A stretch of DNA of 64,000 nt, from NCBI RefSeq assembly GCF_002310375.3, contig NZ_CP023315.3, positions 3,900,001 through 3,964,000 of the forward strand, written 5' to 3'. Shown here in pieces: positions 44,301-53,200 of the stretch. Made by a program: the position numbers and the translations under genes. Every line of letters begins with the position of its first letter. The stretch's first letter is position 1. Origin of the DNA: Caulobacter vibrioides. Lineage in GTDB: Bacteria > Pseudomonadota > Alphaproteobacteria > Caulobacterales > Caulobacteraceae. The notes under the pieces are model-generated. The model worked only from the letters and a program-made list of their open reading frames with translations, was not told where the DNA came from and searched no databases.

Positions 44301-44904
44301 TCTCGTATTCGGGTCGATCCAGCGCGATGCCGGCGACAATGTACAGAACCAGGAAGGCGATGACGCCGACATAGGTCCACATCATCGAGCGCGTGACGGT
44401 GGCCAGGGCGAAGAAGATCGCCGAGGTCAGCAGGATCGCCGGCAAGGCCAGGGCGAAATAGGAGAACAGATAGGCGTTCAGATCGTTGGGCCCCAGCCGC
44501 TCGGGATCGACCCAGGGCATGAACGAGCCCACGAAGATGGCCAGCGGCACGACGAGGAACGAGATCGCCGCCGCCAGGAACGCGCCGGTGAAGCGGCCGT
44601 ACAGATAGTCGAACTTGCGGATCCGCGTGGATCGCAGGATCGGCCCAAAGCCCGTCTCGTCGTCGCGGACGACCACATTGGCCACAAAGGCCGTGGTCAC
44701 GAACATGTAGAAGATCGCCAGGATCAGGTGCGTCTGGGCGATCGCGTACGGCGCGTTCTTGTGGATGTTGCCGCCGCCGCCGATCCGGATCTGATCGATC
44801 GTCGCCGCCCCGAACGTCATCAGGAAGAAGATGGTCGCCACCACCCAGAAGACGGGCGACTTCAGTTGGTAGCGGAGCTCAAAGCCCGCGATCTTGCCAA
44901 ACAT
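41317..44904 (-). CDS. ABC-2 permease fused to an M1-family aminopeptidase
   Basis: This 1195-residue protein joins two functions. Residues about 1-590 hold around a dozen membrane segments in two ABC-2 type permease halves. The remainder (about 600-1195) is an M1 gluzincin with zinc site HEIGH (His934, Glu935, His938) and the downstream glutamate in TETFAQYS. Its ATPase is encoded 13 bases upstream. Topology suggests the peptidase faces the periplasm. The substrate is unknown; this fusion occurs in several Gram-negative genomes without clear function. Confidence 0.9.
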   Translation of the reverse strand: MFGKIAGFELRYQLKSPVFWVVATIFFLMTFGAATIDQIRIGGGGNIHKNAPYAIAQTHLILAIFYMFVTTAFVANVVVRDDETGFGPILRSTRIRKFDYLYGRFTGAFLAAAISFLVVPLAIFVGSFMPWVDPERLGPNDLNAYLFSYFALALPAILLTSAIFFALATVTRSMMWTYVGVIAFLVLYIVAGIALDRPEYEKGAALWEPLGTAAFSLATKYWTASERNSLTPPLAGALLFNRVFVLALSAGFLALAYSLFRFQSAELSGQRKSAKKTKAASPDAASPPSGPLPTPVFDRRTAWAQLMVRTRLDMGQVFKSPAFFVLLFLGLANAMGALWFATEAGRYGGVVYPVTRILLFPLLGSFGLIPIIIAIYYSGELVWRERERKTHEIIDATPVPDWAFVVPKTLAISLVLISTLLISVLAAVLSQVFHGYFNFELEKYLIWYVLPQALDFILVAVLAVFLQTISPHKFIGWALMVIYIVSTITFTNLGFEHKLYNYGATTDMPFSDMNGLGKFWIGAWWLRAYWTAFAIILLVLAYGLWRRGTESRLLPRLRRLPLRLRGGAGALMGLSLAAFAALGGFIYVNTNVWNDYRTRIDGEEWQADYEKTLLPFESVPQPKIIAQVLDVDIKPHAPSLETKGSYILENKTGAALKEIHVRFDRDLEVKGLSIEGARPKKTFEKFNYRIFAFDTPMAPGEQRKMSFITLRAQRGFPNSGTETRVVDNGTFVNNLEIAPILGMSRDGLLSDRAKRRKYGLPPEQRMAKLGDIPTRQFHQLRKDADFIRSDITVSTVADQTPIAPGYKVSDTVKNGRRIARFVSEAPIMPFVSIQSARYKVSEETYKGVQLAVYYDAQHPWNIDRMKTSMKRSLDYMGTNFSPYQFRQLRYQEFPDYAQFAQSFANTIPWSEGMFFISDYRDPTKIDMVTYVGAHEIGHQWWAHQVVGADQQGAAMLTETFAQYSALMVMKRTYGEDQIRKFLKFELDSYLRARGGDVIDEQPLYKVENQPYVYYRKGSLVMYRLQDQIGEEAVNRALRKLIADFAFKGAPYPTTLDFMAALRAEAPADKQALITDLFEKITLYDLKTKSASVKKRPDGKFDVTVVVDAQKKYADGKGKETGAPLNESMEIGLFTAKPGDKGFAAKNVLLYQRRAIRSGENTFTFTVDKAPTFAGIDPYNTVIDRNGDDNTVKVGG

Positions 44905-44917
44905 CGGCTCGTCCTCC

Positions 44918-45802
44918 TTACGCCGCTTGGCGCGAGCGGGTGGACGACAGGGTGGAGAAGTAGACGTCCTCCAGCCCGCCCTCGACGGGGGTGAAGCCCG
45001 CGCCCGGATCGGTCTCGGACTCGATGTGGATCACGGTACGGCCGGCCAGCAGGCGGGTGGAGATGACCTTGTACTGGGCCTTGGCGGCCTCCAGCTCAGC
45101 CTTGTCGATGATCTTTTTCCAGATCCGGCCCTTCAGCTGGGCCACCAGGTCGGCCGGCGCGCCCTCGCGCACGATGGCGCCGTTGCAGATGATGGCCATG
45201 GCCGGGCAGAGGTCGGAGACGTCCTCGACGATGTGGGTCGACAGGATCACCACCACGTTCTCGCCGATCTCGGCCAGGAGGTTCAGGAAGCGGTTGCGCT
45301 CTTCGGGGTCGAGACCCGCCGTCGGCTCGTCGACGATGATCAGGCGCGGATCGCCGATCAGGGCCTGGGCGATGCCGAAGCGCTGGCGCATGCCGCCCGA
45401 GAAGCCGGCGATGGCCTTCTTGCGCACGTCCCACAGGTTCACCTGGTTCAGCAGGTGCTCGACGGTCGCCTTGCGCTCCTTGCCGCCGGAGATCCCCTTG
45501 AGCACCGCCATGTGGTCGAGCATGTCGTAGGCGGACACGCGCGGATAGACGCCGAAATCCTGAGGCAGATAACCGAGCGTCTTGCGCAGCTCCTCGGGGT
45601 GCTTGAGCACGTCAATGTCGCCGAACCGGATATGACCCGAGGTCGGAGCCTGCAGGGTGGCGATGGTGCGCATCAGGGTCGACTTGCCGGCGCCGTTGGG
45701 GCCCAGCAGGCCATACATGCCGCGCGGGATCGTCAGGCTGACCTCGTCCAGGGCGCGAGTGCCGTTGCCATAGACGTGGGTCAGATTCTCGATGATCAGC
45801 AT
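44918..45802 (-). CDS. ABC transporter ATP-binding protein
   Basis: The 294-residue ATPase has Walker A GPNGAGKST, the Q loop YLPQDFG, signature SGGMRQR and Walker B LIIVDEP followed by the STH switch. The C-terminal 70 residues are of the DrrA/CcmA-like extension. It powers the permease-peptidase fusion encoded immediately downstream. AGGAAG precedes the ATG. Confidence 0.95.
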   Translation of the reverse strand: MLIIENLTHVYGNGTRALDEVSLTIPRGMYGLLGPNGAGKSTLMRTIATLQAPTSGHIRFGDIDVLKHPEELRKTLGYLPQDFGVYPRVSAYDMLDHMAVLKGISGGKERKATVEHLLNQVNLWDVRKKAIAGFSGGMRQRFGIAQALIGDPRLIIVDEPTAGLDPEERNRFLNLLAEIGENVVVILSTHIVEDVSDLCPAMAIICNGAIVREGAPADLVAQLKGRIWKKIIDKAELEAAKAQYKVISTRLLAGRTVIHIESETDPGAGFTPVEGGLEDVYFSTLSSTRSRQAA

Positions 45803-46105
45803 GGTCTTCCTAATGCCCCCGATGAAAGCCGGACCATCGCCAGCCAGAGCGGCGCGGCGGAGCCAGGCTCCAAAGTTTCCAATTCGGCGTCCGTCGGCCC
45901 GGGTGTCGCCACCCGCCCGACCGGCGTCTTAGCCCTAGTCCCCAACGGCGAGATGACTCGACGGCGAGGGCGGCGGCAAGTGAAAGAACGTTTAGGCGCT
46001 CTGTTCAACCATCTCGTCGCCAAATCCCGGCCACTTTGCGTCCAGGATTTCACGGTTTCGCGACCGGGGTTTTGACGCGCGGCGTTTGGGTCTACAGGAG
46101 GCGCC
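45803..46105. other. Divergent intergenic region between the ABC ATPase and FAH-family genes
   Basis: No gene is supported in these 303 bases. A TTGACG (46072-46077, plus strand) followed after 13 bases by TCTACA could be a promoter for the hydrolase gene, but the spacing is short. An AGGAGG ribosome site lies at about 46096-46101. No clear minus-strand promoter is recognised. Confidence 0.4.
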
Positions 46106-46786
46106 ATGACGACCTACGCTTTTCCCCCGCACGCCATCCCGACGGTCCCGGTGGAGGGATCGGACACTGTGTTTCCGGTGCGTCGCATCCTCTGCGTCGG
46201 CCGTAACTACGCCGCGCACCGCCGCGAGATGGGCGGCGATGATCGCGATCCGCCGTTCTTCTTCGCCAAGCCCGCCGACGCCATCGCGCCGCTGGCCGAT
46301 CAGATCGCCTATCCGCTGGCGACTAGCGACCTGCATCATGAGATCGAACTGGTGGTCGCCTTGAAGGCGGGCGGCGCGAACCTGACGATCGAACAGGCCC
46401 TGGCCTGCGTGTTAGGCTATGCGGTCGGCGTCGACCTCACGCGCCGCGATCTGCAAGCCGCAGCCAAGGCCAAGGGTCAGCCCTGGGAGGCGGCCAAGGG
46501 CTTCGACCAGAGCGCGCCGATCAGCGCCATCCGGGTGATGGACGCTCCGGCGGCCGAGGCGGCGGTGACGCTGTCGGTCAACGGCCAGGCGCGCCAGCAC
46601 GGCCTGGTGGGCGACATGATCTGGAACATCGGCGAGGTGATCGCCAAGGCCAGCGAGCTCTGGGCCCTGGCCGCCGGCGACCTGATCTTCACCGGTACGC
46701 CCGAGGGCGTCGCCGCCATCGTCCGCGGCGACAAGGTCGTCGGCGAGATCGAAGGCGTCGGCCGTCTGGACTTCACCCTGGCCTGA
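46106..46786 (+). CDS. Fumarylacetoacetate hydrolase-family protein (fumarylpyruvate hydrolase-like)
   Basis: The 226-residue single-domain FAH protein has the metal-binding acidic motif HHEIELVVAL and GVDLTRRDLQ, and the C-terminal FTGTPEGVA loop. Short FAH enzymes cleave C-C bonds in ring-fission products such as fumarylpyruvate or fumarylacetoacetate. A maleylacetoacetate isomerase gene follows 41 bases later, so the pair probably acts in aromatic degradation (gentisate or homogentisate branch). The exact substrate is not resolved. Confidence 0.9.
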   Translation: MTTYAFPPHAIPTVPVEGSDTVFPVRRILCVGRNYAAHRREMGGDDRDPPFFFAKPADAIAPLADQIAYPLATSDLHHEIELVVALKAGGANLTIEQALACVLGYAVGVDLTRRDLQAAAKAKGQPWEAAKGFDQSAPISAIRVMDAPAAEAAVTLSVNGQARQHGLVGDMIWNIGEVIAKASELWALAAGDLIFTGTPEGVAAIVRGDKVVGEIEGVGRLDFTLA

Positions 46787-46827
46787 CGTCGCCAGCACGT
46801 TCTCGCGGTCATTCGAAAGAGGCTTCG

Positions 46828-47460
46828 ATGAAGCTCGTCCTGCACAGCGCCAAGCGCGCCAGCGCACCCTATCGGGTGCGCATCGGCCTGAACCTGAAGG
46901 GCCTCGCCTACGACCTGCGCCCTGTGGACCTGGTGGCCAACGCCCATCAGGGCGAGGATTACCGTGCGCTGAACGCCCAGGCCCTGGTGCCGACCCTGGA
47001 GGTCGACGGGCGTCCGCTGACCCAGAGCCTGGCGATCCTGGAGTGGCTGGACGAGACCGTTCCAGAACACCCCCTGCTGCCGACAAGCGCCTTCGACCGC
47101 GCCACGGTGCGGGCCATGGCCGAGATCATCGCCTGCGACATCCACCCGCTGAACAACCTGCGCATCCTGCGTCAGCTGACGGCGATGGACATCGACGAGC
47201 CGGCGCGCAACGCCTGGGTCGCGCGCTGGATCAGCGACGGCTTCGCGGCCCTGGAGCCGATGGTCGCCGCCCACAGCAAGGGCTACGCCTTCGGCGATAC
47301 GCCAGGGCTGGTCGACTGCTTGCTGGTCCCGCAGGTGTTCAACGCCAACCGCTTCAACATCGACCTGGCGCCGTTCCCGGCCATCGCCGCCGTCGCCGCC
47401 CACGCCCGGGCGCATCCGGCCATCGCCGCCGCCCACCCCGACCATCACCCGGAGCGCTAG
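46828..47460 (+). CDS. maiA: Maleylacetoacetate/maleylpyruvate isomerase (zeta-class GST)
   Basis: The 210-residue protein follows the zeta GST plan. The N-terminal thioredoxin fold has RVRIGLNLKGL and the glutathione-site LTQSLAILEWLDE. The C-terminal helical domain has the CDIHPLNNLRIL signature. The canonical SSCS stretch before RVRI is here AKRASAPY, so the catalytic serine environment is altered. It isomerises cis to trans ring-fission products using glutathione, upstream of the FAH hydrolase step. Its stop abuts the next ATG. Confidence 0.9.
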   Translation: MKLVLHSAKRASAPYRVRIGLNLKGLAYDLRPVDLVANAHQGEDYRALNAQALVPTLEVDGRPLTQSLAILEWLDETVPEHPLLPTSAFDRATVRAMAEIIACDIHPLNNLRILRQLTAMDIDEPARNAWVARWISDGFAALEPMVAAHSKGYAFGDTPGLVDCLLVPQVFNANRFNIDLAPFPAIAAVAAHARAHPAIAAAHPDHHPER

Positions 47461-48087
47461 ATGCTTGAGGACCTCAAAGCCAACAACGCCGCCTGGTCGA
47501 AGAGCAAGACCGCGCTCGATCCCGAGTTCTTCAAGCGCCTGGCCAACCAGCAGAGCCCCGAATACCTGTGGATCGGCTGCAGCGACAGCCGCGTGCCGGC
47601 CAACGAGATCGTCGGCCTGGATCCCGGCGAGCTGTTCGTCCACCGCAATGTGGCCAACCTCGCCCCGCCGCAGGACGCCAACTATCTGAGCGTGCTGCAG
47701 TTCGCGGTCGACGTCTTGAAGGTCAAGCATATCATGGTCGTGGGCCACTATGGCTGCGGCGGTGTGGCCGCGGCTATTGACGGCAAGCGTCGGGGTCTGG
47801 TCGATCACTGGCTGCACCCGATCCGCGAGGTCCACGCCGAGCATCGCCACGAGCTGGAGGCGATCCCGGAAGAACGCGCCCGGCTCGACCGACTGACCGA
47901 ACTGAACGTCACCCGTCAGGTGCGCAATGTCGCCTCGGATGTCTTCGTTCAGGACGCCTGGGCGCGCGGCCAGTCGCTGGCCGTACACGGTTGGGTCTAT
48001 TCCCTGGCCGACGGCCTGGTGAACGACCTCAATGTCGGCATTGCGGGCCTGGAAGACTACCAGCGCGCGGTCGGCCAGCCGGGGTAA
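47461..48087 (+). CDS. can: Beta-class carbonic anhydrase, cytoplasmic
   Basis: The 208-residue enzyme shows the zinc ligands in CSDSRVP (Cys40 and Asp42) and GHYGCGG (His, Cys). No signal peptide is present. It interconverts CO2 and bicarbonate, supplying bicarbonate for carboxylases. It begins on the base after the maiA stop. A second, exported beta-carbonic anhydrase lies at 55434-56261. Confidence 0.95.
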   Translation: MLEDLKANNAAWSKSKTALDPEFFKRLANQQSPEYLWIGCSDSRVPANEIVGLDPGELFVHRNVANLAPPQDANYLSVLQFAVDVLKVKHIMVVGHYGCGGVAAAIDGKRRGLVDHWLHPIREVHAEHRHELEAIPEERARLDRLTELNVTRQVRNVASDVFVQDAWARGQSLAVHGWVYSLADGLVNDLNVGIAGLEDYQRAVGQPG

Positions 48088-48091
48088 GGCC

Positions 48092-50164
48092 CTATTCGCC
48101 CCGGATCCGCACGCGGGCGGCGGCCTTGCGCCCCTCCGCGTCCACGACGGTGAGCTTGTAGAACCCCGGCGCGGCGGGCTTCCAGATCGCGCGGCCGCTG
48201 ACCGGATCGGGGTCCAGCGGCGCGCCTTCCACGTACCAGGTCAGGCCCTCGCCCTCGGCGGCGAGCACGAGCCCTCGCGCCTTGGGGCCCAGAGCCTCGA
48301 CCTGCACCGCCGCCCCGTCGGGCGGGAAGATCAAGCGCGGGCCTCCGCCATCCGCCCGCAACTTCTGCAACGCCGGGGGCGCGGACTTGGGCGCGATCGG
48401 GCGTGGCGCGGAGCCCTGAGCCCCCACGGCGTCGGCCACGTCGAACAGCAGGGGCAGGGCCGCGTCCCGTCCCGTCAGGCCGCCGCGCGCGCCGCCGTCG
48501 GCGCGGCCTGTCCAAACCAGGATCGCATAGCCGCCGACCACCCCGGCCGCCACCGCGTCGCGGAAGCCGTAGGAGGTGCCGGTCTTGAAGGCCATCGACG
48601 GTCCGCCCCGGGTCAGGGCCGACGGCGCGCGCCCCTTCGGCGAGGGGGCCTCACGCAGGATGTCCAGCACCTGCCGCGCCGCCTCGGGGCGGACCAGGCG
48701 GGTCCCGCCCGACCGCTCTCGGGTCGCCGCTTCGGCTTCGGTCCAGGCCAGGGGCTTGGCGATCCCGTTGTCGCCCAGCGCCGCGTACAGCATGACGAGG
48801 TCGCGCCAGGTGATCCCCTCGCCGCCCAGCGCCAGGGCCAGGCCCGCTTCCTTCAGCTGCGCCTTGGGCCGCGCCAGATGCGCGCCCGCCGCCTCGATCC
48901 GTCCGGCGAAGGCCTCCGGCCCCAGCTTCTCCAGGGTGGCGACGGCCGGGACGTTGAGGGAATGGGTGAGCGCCTCGCGCACCGTGACCTTGTCGTGAAA
49001 CACCCGGTCGAAGTTCTCGGGCTGATAGTCGGCAAAGCGGGTGGCGCTGTCGGTCAGCTGGGTGTCGGCGGCCACGAGGCCATCGTCCATGGCCATCGCA
49101 TAGATAAACGGCTTCAGGGCCGAGCCCGGCGAGCGTAGGGCGCGGGTCATGTCGACCCAGCCCCCAGCCCGATCGCGGCCGGCCGAACCTACCGAGGCCC
49201 GCACCGCCCGATTGCGGATCTCCACCACCAGGATCGCGGCTGTGGCGTCCGGGCCTTGGGCGGCGGCGACGGCGGCGGCCATCGGCTCCAGGCGTGACTG
49301 CAGGTCGGCGTCCAGGGTCGAGACCACGCTGGCCTGGCCCTTGGGCGCAGCGCGCGCCAGCTCGCCGGCCGCGTGCCAGGCCAGGGTCGGGAAGGCCGCC
49401 CGCCTGGGCAACGGCTCGTTCTCGGCCTCGTAGGCGGCGGCCTCGCTGATGGTCCCGCCTCGCACCATCTTGTCCAGCACCGCGCGCCGCGCCGACTTGG
49501 CCGCTTCAGGCCGTCGGTCTGGGCGGCGGGCCTCAGGCGACTGCGGCAGGGCGATCAGCAGCGCCTGCTCACCATCGGTCAGGCTGGACGGCTCATGGCC
49601 GAAATAGCTGAGACTGGCGGCCCGCGCGCCCTCCAGGTTGCCGCCATAGGGCGCCAGGGTCAGGTAGAGGGCCAGGATCTCGCGCTTTGAAAGCCGCGAC
49701 TCCAGCTGAACGGCGCGGACCATCTCGATCAGCTTGGCCCCCAGGGTGCGGGGCCTTGGCTCCAGCAGACGCGCGGTCTGCATGGTCAGGGTCGAGGCGC
49801 CGGACGTCACGCGACCATGGACCACCGCCGAGCCCATGGCGCGGGCCAGGGACAAGGGATCAACGCCCAGATGCCACCAGAACCGGGCGTCCTCGACCTT
49901 GATCAGACGCTTCTGGAAGGTCGCGTCGGTGCGTTCCAGGTCAGCGCGAATCCGCCAGCGCCCGTCCTCGACGGGCAGGGCCCGCAGCCACGCGCCGCGC
50001 TGGTCCAGCACCACCGCCGAGGACTGCCGCGCACGGGTCATGTCGGGTGGGAAGGCGGCGCTAAGGGTGAACAGCACGACCTCGGCGGCGAGCACGGCGA
50101 TCAGGGCCTTGGTCAGCCGGGGGACGCGACAGGCTTCATCTCCCCAAAACTCAAAGCGTGTCAT
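48092..50164 (-). CDS. pbpC: Penicillin-binding protein 1C
   Basis: The 690-residue bifunctional enzyme has one N-terminal membrane anchor (about 16-36). Its glycosyltransferase domain (EDARFWWHLGVDP, GASTLTMQTAR) is followed by a transpeptidase domain with SALK, SLN and KTGTS, and a C-terminal PBP1C beta domain. The only near-terminal in-frame start is ATG 50164, which lies in the arm of repeat B copy 2 and lacks a good ribosome site. A GGGGAG sequence further inside is not near any in-frame start. It pairs with the alpha-2-macroglobulin gene upstream. Confidence 0.93.
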   Translation of the reverse strand: MTRFEFWGDEACRVPRLTKALIAVLAAEVVLFTLSAAFPPDMTRARQSSAVVLDQRGAWLRALPVEDGRWRIRADLERTDATFQKRLIKVEDARFWWHLGVDPLSLARAMGSAVVHGRVTSGASTLTMQTARLLEPRPRTLGAKLIEMVRAVQLESRLSKREILALYLTLAPYGGNLEGARAASLSYFGHEPSSLTDGEQALLIALPQSPEARRPDRRPEAAKSARRAVLDKMVRGGTISEAAAYEAENEPLPRRAAFPTLAWHAAGELARAAPKGQASVVSTLDADLQSRLEPMAAAVAAAQGPDATAAILVVEIRNRAVRASVGSAGRDRAGGWVDMTRALRSPGSALKPFIYAMAMDDGLVAADTQLTDSATRFADYQPENFDRVFHDKVTVREALTHSLNVPAVATLEKLGPEAFAGRIEAAGAHLARPKAQLKEAGLALALGGEGITWRDLVMLYAALGDNGIAKPLAWTEAEAATRERSGGTRLVRPEAARQVLDILREAPSPKGRAPSALTRGGPSMAFKTGTSYGFRDAVAAGVVGGYAILVWTGRADGGARGGLTGRDAALPLLFDVADAVGAQGSAPRPIAPKSAPPALQKLRADGGGPRLIFPPDGAAVQVEALGPKARGLVLAAEGEGLTWYVEGAPLDPDPVSGRAIWKPAAPGFYKLTVVDAEGRKAAARVRIRGE

Positions 50165-50275
50165 CCCGGCCGGACCCCGGCCTTGAGCCGGGGGGAGAGC
50201 CGGGACCCAGGGGTCGCCGCAATGCGCTTGGCCCCTGGGTCCCGGATCGACCCTGCGGGTCGTCCGGGATGACAC
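50158..50275. repeat. Intergenic palindromic repeat, family B copy 2
   Basis: GTGTCATCCCGG (50158) and CCGGGATGACAC (ending 50275) are perfect 12 bp ends. Inner arms GGGACCCAGGGG and CCCCTGGGTCCC are also perfect, giving a cruciform. The left arm contains the pbpC start codon on the minus strand. Confidence 0.9.
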
Positions 50276-50299
50276 GGTGTTTCAGGTCGCACCAGGCCC

Positions 50300-53200
50300 T
50301 CACTGCCCCGGCGCGATGGTCGCGCGCGAGGCGTCCGAGCGGGCCACGACCGCCGGGCGGTACATGTCCTTGGCCACCGCGCCCGGCAGGAAGAACGAGC
50401 CCGGCGTCACCGCCCGCGCCACATAGGCCAGGGCGAAGGGCTTGTTCCCCTCCAGGTCCAGGGCCGCGATGAAGCGATCGTCGCGGCTTTCCTGCACGTC
50501 GGCGGCTGTCAGCTCGCCCAGGAACTTGAACGGACCGTTCTGAGCGTCGTCGGCGCCCAAGGTGGTCTCGATCTCGAACCCGGCCGGCAGGGCGTCATCG
50601 ACCACCAGGGCCACCGAGCGCTCCTGCATCGAGCGGCCGGAGACCAGAACGATGATCCGGTCACCCTGGCGGATGGTCGCCGGATCGATCGCCGCACCGC
50701 CCATCGACAGCAGACGCTTGCCCACCGACAAGCCGCTGGCGGTGGCCGGCGGAGCCGTGACCGGCGTGCCGCGCACGCTGACCGTCCGCCACAGCACGCC
50801 CTTGCCGGTGTTGACGAAGCGGGCGTCGGCCAGCTTGCCCACCGCCCAGCGGGGCGCGCCGCCGGCGGGCGGCAGCGGGTTGGCGCCGGTGGCCTGGATC
50901 GAGATCGGGCCCGACGCCTTGATCAGGGCGTTGGCCGCGTGCAGCAGCGCCGCCTGCTCCTGGGTGTTGAGGGCGTCGGGATCCTTGACCGAGTTCTCCA
51001 GCCGTCCCTGCATCTGGCGCGCCACGTCCATCATGCCGGACTCGGCGGCCAGCGCCGTCAGCACGGCGGTGTCGCGCAGGGTGGACTGGTACCAGTCCAT
51101 CTCGTCGCGATAGCCCAGCGACCCGACCGCCTGGCGCATGGCCGAGCGGGCGCGGGCGTTGTCGCCCATGCGGGCCAGGCCCGCGGCGACATAGGCCTTG
51201 GCGATCGGCTGGTTCTCGTCCTTCATCTGCACGTCGTGCCACCAGCGCAGGCGGGCAAGATCCCCCTTGCCGGCCTTGGCCATCACATAGAGGGCGTAGG
51301 CGCTGGCGCGACGACGCATGCGCTCAGTCGCCTCCTTGGAGGCGTCCTCGTTGCTGGCCCACCAGCCCGGATACTCCATGCGGTAGGCGACCGAGGCCCA
51401 GCCTTCGGGTCGGCTGACCTGGCGCATGGCGTTCACGGCCTTGTCGATGGCCGCGTCCGGCACGGCCACGCCCTGCGCCTTGGCCTCCAGCAGGAAGTCG
51501 ACGACATAGGCGCCCAGCCACGGGTCGGCCTCGCCATCGCCCACCCGCCACAGGCCAAAGGCGCCGTCCAGGGTCTGGCGGTCCAAGAGCTTGCCCACCG
51601 CGCCCGCGAGGGCGGCCGGGGTGCGCTTGAGCTTGGGATCGTTCGAGAAGGTCTGGGCGTACAGCAGCGGATAGGCCGTCGAGACCAGCTGCTCGGTGCA
51701 GCCATACGGATAGCGCTGCAGCGCCACCGCGATCGCCGAGGGGTCAAAGCCCCGGATCGGCGAATAGCTGACCTGCATCGTCACATCGCCCGCCGCCAAG
51801 CCCGCCAGCAGCGGGTACGAGGGCGTAAAGGCCTCGCCCGGCTTCTGCGGCTCGGTGGTGGTGCGCACGATGTCGCCCCAGCCCAGACGCGTCTGGATCG
51901 GATAGTCCTTCTGGGTCGCAAAGCCCGGGCCCGACACCTTGAAGCCGATCTTGCCCACGCCCGTGACGTCGGGGGCCAGGAACGGGATCTTCTCGGCGAT
52001 GCGCTGGCCCAGGATCAGCTGGAACACCTTCTTGAAGGCGACCTTCAGACCGCCCACCGAGAAGGCCTCGGCGGTGTAGGCGCCGGGCTTGCCCTCCACA
52101 TTGTGCAGCTCCAGCGTGGCGTAGGCCTGGTCGCCCGGCGCCAGGAAGCGCGGCAGGTTCAGGTCCGCCACCACCGGCTGGCGTACGGTCAGGGGCTTGG
52201 ACGCCGAGCCAACGGCGGTGTCGGTCCAGGCCACCGCCTGGATGCGCAGTTCGCCGTTGAAGTCGGCGGCCGGCAGCTTGACCACAGCCTTGCCGTCCAG
52301 GTCGGTCTCCACGACGCCCGACCATAGGGCCACGGTCTTGATCGGCGTGGTGGTCAGGCCCTCGCCGCCGATCTCATCGCCGCCGAAATTGACATTGGCC
52401 GGGGCGCCCATGTTCGGGTCGAGCAGGCGGCCGTAGTCGTCGCGATAGTTCAGGGTCAGGGCCCGCTTGCCGAAGTACCACTTCACCGGGTCCGGGCTTT
52501 CCTGGTGAGTCAGGCGCAGGATGCCCTCGTCCACCGCCGCGATGGTGATGCGCGCCTTCTGGCCAAGGCCCATGCCCGACACCTTCACCGGGATCTCGAC
52601 CGGCGCCTTGCTGTCGATCTTGCTGGGCGTGCCCAGATCGACCGTCAGCTTGCGGCCCTTGGGGTCGATCGGGACATAGACCAGGCCCAACGCCCGACGC
52701 GGCTTGGGCGAGGCGACCGGATCGCGCGGCTGGATGACGCTGACCATCACATAGGCCCCGCCGCCCCAGGCGGCCGAGGTCTTCAGGCGCACGGTCGTCC
52801 CGTTCTCGCCGACGCTGACGGTCTTCAGGTCGATCAGGCGATCGGTGGCGACCGCGATCTGGGCTTCGCCGGCATAGGGCGGCTTCAGGGTGATCTCGAC
52901 GGTGTCGCCCTGCGCATAGGTCTTGGTTCCGGCGGTGACGCGGACGACGTCCGGCGCCTCGCCCTCACGGGCCGGCGCGCCCCAGCCCGCCGAGAAGCGG
53001 GTGACGGTCTTGGCCCCATCGGCCCCTTCGACCTCGAGGCGATAGTCGCCCCAGCCCAGACGGCGAGTGATCTTGGCGGGCTGACCCGCACCGATGTTCA
53101 CCTGAGCCTTGGCCACGATCGCGTCGCGGCTGCTGCGCCGCCACTGCCATCGGCCGTTCTGCTGGAACCAGTCATAGTCCCAGCGCTCGGCCACCAGGGC

